This document shows, in pieces, positions 52,724-55,378 of a stretch of DNA of 55,378 nucleotides. The number at the start of each line of letters is the position of its first letter. The stretch's first letter is position 1. Made by a program: the position numbers and the translations under genes. The stretch spans positions 1 through 55,378 of the forward strand of contig DATBLQ010000053.1 in NCBI GenBank assembly GCA_036555325.1, given 5' to 3'. This DNA is from DATBLQ01 sp036555325 (lineage in GTDB: Bacteria > Pseudomonadota > Alphaproteobacteria > Rhizobiales > Aestuariivirgaceae). The notes under the pieces were generated by a model, which made no database searches, was not told the DNA's origin, and was given only the letters and a program-made list of their open reading frames with translations.

Positions 52724-54488
52724 GTCGCACCTGGCCGACATCTTCCTGCCGCAAGCTCGATAGCGGCATCGCCCTAAGCTGCCCGCCCGATAGAACATGA
52801 ACGGTATCGGCTATCCGCAAGAGCGATGGTCGTTCCGTTATCAGAAACACCGTCACCGAACTCTTGATGGCGATGAGTGCCTCCCGCAAAAAACGTTCCG
52901 AGCGCATGTCGAGCACGGCATTGGCTTGGTCGAGGATCAAGACCTTCGGTCGCCGCCCTAGCGCTCTGGCAATCATTATGCGCTGCGCAAAGCTTGCCGG
53001 AAGTTCCGCCGCGATGCTGTCAGAAATGTGAGTCTCATAGCCGTGCGGCAGTCGTTGTATGTCGAGTTCGAGCCCAATTAGGCGCGCCGCTTTCAGTGCA
53101 TCCTCCACGCTTCCGCTCCGACGAAACATCGCGATGTTGTCGAGAATCGTTCCGTCGAACAGCGTTCGTTCTTGCCCGACGAGCGCAATACGCGACCTCA
53201 GGGCTGCATTGTAGTGTCCGTTGAGGTCATAGTCGTCAATTCTGATCACTCCCTTTGTGGGAGCGATCTCGCCTGCAACCAGCCTGCCCAACGTCGATTT
53301 GCCGGCAAGATCTAGCCCCGTTATGCCGCAGATTGAACCGCAAGGGACGGTGAGATTAATCGAGTTGAGAACCCCTTGGTTGGAGTTCGGATATCTAAAG
53401 TCGACATTGCTGAGGCTGACATTGCCCTTGAGTCGAACCGATTGATTGTTTTCGGCATAGTTTTCGCGCGGCAACGCAAGCACGTCCGCAAGGCGTGTTC
53501 TTGCAGTTTCGCTCATGACCATTTGCCCGTGCACCGTAAAAAGCCGCAGTATGGGCTGAACCGCGCGCCCTGCCAGGGTGGTGCAGGCCGCCAGCGAACC
53601 TACCGAAAGTGCACCCTCGATCACGCAATAGGCTCCATACCCCACCGTCAGAACCAGAACCAAATTGGTGAACAAGGTCGTCAGGCTTTGATTGCTGTTG
53701 GCAATGAGGAGGCTGCTGTAGGAGTTTTCTACCGTTGTCTGTTGTAGCCGGTCGTGGCGGCGCATCATCAACGCTTCGGCAGCCAGGATCTTCAGCGTAC
53801 GGATTCCGTGCAGAGTCTCGATCAATAGATCGGTGCGCCGGTCTTCGTCCTTGCGCCGACGTACTGTGACCGTTTCTTCGCTTCTGATCCGCCGCATGTT
53901 CATGGGCGCTAGCACCAGCATCAGCGCAATCGGCACGGCTACGATGCTGCCGCCAATCAAGTACATGAGAAACAGGAAAATACATGCGAAGGGCAGGTCG
54001 ATAAGCGCCAGACGCGATTGGCTCGTGTGATATCCCCGCAAAAGATCAATCGATTGAATCTTGTCCAACAGAGCTCCGGCTGGAAGCTGCGCAATAGCAG
54101 ACACTGGCGCGCCCAGTACCCGCCCAAGGCTGCTGGTCAGCATGCGGTATTCGAACGTCGCAGTGAGATGGCTCAGAATGGCGATCCGCGCCATTCGCAG
54201 GAGCATCTCCATTAGAATGGCGGCAGTCGCACCGAGGACCATCAAAGTGAAGGTATCGAGCGCCCTATTCGGCAAAATTCGATCATATGCCTGAAGAATT
54301 GTTAACGGTAGCGCCAGCGACAGCAGGTTGATCGTCAGCGTACCGAGCCAGACACGCCAGTCCAGCCGTGGTTCTGCCTCGCGAATTTCTCGAAGCGCTT
54401 CGCTACTCGCAGAGTCTGTAGTATTATCAATAAGATGCTTCTTTACACCGCACTCGGTCACGCCGGTGGTAACGGAGGTTTCTCGCAT
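52716..54488 (-). CDS. Type I secretion ABC permease/ATPase with degenerate ATP site
   Basis: A 590-residue protein with no C39-like domain. The membrane domain spans about 45-310, and the NBD has Walker A GLDLAGKS (391-398) and Q-loop Q439. Three catalytic features are changed: the Walker B glutamate is Gln (LDQ, Q521), the switch His is Glu (ITERPSL, E552), and the signature is LPASFAQRI near 495-503. It likely forms a heterodimer with the next gene product, hydrolysing ATP mainly at the partner's site. Its 3' end overlaps the partner start by eight bases. Confidence 0.87.
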   Translation of the reverse strand: MRETSVTTGVTECGVKKHLIDNTTDSASSEALREIREAEPRLDWRVWLGTLTINLLSLALPLTILQAYDRILPNRALDTFTLMVLGATAAILMEMLLRMARIAILSHLTATFEYRMLTSSLGRVLGAPVSAIAQLPAGALLDKIQSIDLLRGYHTSQSRLALIDLPFACIFLFLMYLIGGSIVAVPIALMLVLAPMNMRRIRSEETVTVRRRKDEDRRTDLLIETLHGIRTLKILAAEALMMRRHDRLQQTTVENSYSSLLIANSNQSLTTLFTNLVLVLTVGYGAYCVIEGALSVGSLAACTTLAGRAVQPILRLFTVHGQMVMSETARTRLADVLALPRENYAENNQSVRLKGNVSLSNVDFRYPNSNQGVLNSINLTVPCGSICGITGLDLAGKSTLGRLVAGEIAPTKGVIRIDDYDLNGHYNAALRSRIALVGQERTLFDGTILDNIAMFRRSGSVEDALKAARLIGLELDIQRLPHGYETHISDSIAAELPASFAQRIMIARALGRRPKVLILDQANAVLDMRSERFLREALIAIKSSVTVFLITERPSLLRIADTVHVLSGGQLRAMPLSSLRQEDVGQVRHA

Positions 54489-54760
54489 GACTCAAGTGTT
54501 TGATTTGCCGTGTTGCTTGACCCCATTTTGCACCGCAGAGATTAGCGCTGGGTTAAGAAATACAACCTTGTGTAGAGCGCCGCTTGCTCATCTCAAAATT
54601 AAATTAAGCAAAGTTCAACTTGGACATTAATCCACACGGGTGCTTAACGCCCGCTCGGCATGATCCGGCCCGGGTAGAGAGAAACGCGTAAGGCCGGTGC
54701 GCTTTCTCGGCTTGGAAGCGCGAAAGCCTGAGGGCTGGCGCGGAAGCGTGAGTTCAGTCC
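54489..54760. other. Intergenic region between secretion operon and cargo gene
   Basis: A 272-base divergent region that must contain promoters in both directions. It includes an AT-rich stretch around 54594-54620. No clear consensus promoter or operator was identified by eye. Confidence 0.5.
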
Positions 54761-55378
54761 GTGTCCGAAAATGATGTAGCCGCTCCACAGACCGTCGGCG
54801 TGCGAAGGGCGAATGATTTTCGCTGGGGCGGTGAAAACCCAGGCGCCGATCGCATTGTCAATCCGAACACTCATCATGGCTCTGGAACCCAGGACCAACC
54901 TGAAGCGGACTCAATCGAATTCGGAGCCTCGCCGACCCAAGGTCGAGATCTCTCAAACAGTGGCCCGCAACAGCAGTGGAATTCCGATTTTTCGAAAGCA
55001 CCTTCCGAGGCTCAAGGACCGGATTCGGCCACTCCAAGAGCGGAATCGGAAGCACCGATCCTCCCAGCTCCTGCAGCTGAGGCAGAGCCCTTTCTGAATG
55101 TTCCTAGTGAATTTGAATCTGGTCTGCTTTCGACCCTGCCACCGTACCAGCCAAATGGAACCACCGCCCCGCTGCGGCCCGATGGAATCTCTGCATTTAC
55201 CGTTACTCCCATCGAGGAAATGACTGACGGTCAGAACCAGGTTCCCGTGGCCCAAGCCGATGTTGCCTCAACCGATGAGGACACCTCGCTCTCCGGCAAT
55301 GTGCTGTTGAACGACAGCGATGCCGATGCCTCCGACAGTCTCACGGTGAGCGCCGTCGATGGCGCCTCGGCCAATGTC
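54761..55378 (+). CDS. Cadherin/VCBS-like repeat protein, probable type I secreted adhesin (5' end only)
   Basis: An open frame from GTG 54761 to the window end gives 206 residues with no stop; an in-frame TGA lies 12 bases before. Residues 1-160 are a low-complexity, acidic and Pro-rich leader (PILPAPAAEAEPF). From about 163 the segment QADVASTDEDTSLSGNVLLN then DSDADASDSLTVSAVDG starts a cadherin-like/VCBS-type domain, the repeat unit of giant RTX-type adhesins. No N-terminal signal peptide is present, as expected for type I export by a C-terminal signal. It is divergent from the type I secretion operon. The rest lies outside the window. Confidence 0.8.
   Translation, partial: MSENDVAAPQTVGVRRANDFRWGGENPGADRIVNPNTHHGSGTQDQPEADSIEFGASPTQGRDLSNSGPQQQWNSDFSKAPSEAQGPDSATPRAESEAPILPAPAAEAEPFLNVPSEFESGLLSTLPPYQPNGTTAPLRPDGISAFTVTPIEEMTDGQNQVPVAQADVASTDEDTSLSGNVLLNDSDADASDSLTVSAVDGASANV

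Noticed and set aside
54644..54898. An 84-residue minus-strand frame over the adhesin start
   Set aside because: It overlaps the larger frame that continues into a clear cadherin-like domain; no family match.
1..55378. CRISPR arrays, intact insertion sequences or rRNA
   Set aside because: No spaced identical repeats, no transposase frames and no rRNA-like sequence were seen.

Overview
The window looks like a chromosomal segment of an alphaproteobacterium, most likely of the order Hyphomicrobiales (Rhizobiales). It carries an ethylmalonyl-CoA pathway gene set, an IalB-family periplasmic protein, inositol-catabolism genes with a CUT2 transporter, and dispersed repeats built around TTTGGGTCAAAAGCGG that I recall from this order. 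Genes are densely packed on both strands. There are two tRNA genes, Leu(CAA) and Ala(CGC), and no rRNA, CRISPR array or intact insertion sequence.

Region 1 (1-7182) is accessory. It holds a truncated class III adenylate cyclase, a small methyltransferase, a large cyclase/AAA/TPR protein and a DUF5681 protein, with two 102-bp direct repeats flanking a 4.5-kb block. It ends at the 3' end of tRNA-Leu, a typical island junction. Region 2 (7183-20565) is core: arfB, a YqaA-like membrane protein, dsbB, an HNH nuclease, alkA, gluQ, then ecm, ccr and mcd of the ethylmalonyl-CoA pathway, small membrane proteins, a quinone oxidoreductase, an IalB-family protein and rlmN. Region 3 (20600-33185) holds a nitrilase-family hydrolase, a CHASE4-like/GGDEF/EAL signalling protein, an unassigned ATP-grasp enzyme divergent from argG, typA, yggT-DUF167-folD, tRNA-Ala, an SDR, a MAPEG protein and a CorC/HlyC-type transporter-like protein.

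Region 4 (33200-44315) is a divergent sugar/inositol locus. Leftward genes encode an aldehyde dehydrogenase, a D-2-hydroxyacid dehydrogenase, IolG and a second Gfo/Idh/MocA oxidoreductase. Rightward genes encode IolD, IolE, an SDR and a complete CUT2 ABC importer. The usual iolB, iolC and iolA are absent here, so the late steps are either encoded elsewhere or replaced by these dehydrogenases.

Region 5 (44692-55378) is envelope and secretion. It holds an RlpA-type protein with an array of FEDRPG motifs, a YadGH-like ABC exporter with a DUF1330 protein, and a type I secretion operon. That operon has two unequal ABC proteins, an HlyD-like adaptor and an unassigned protein. It is divergent from the 5' end of a large cadherin/VCBS-like repeat protein, its likely cargo, which runs off the window.
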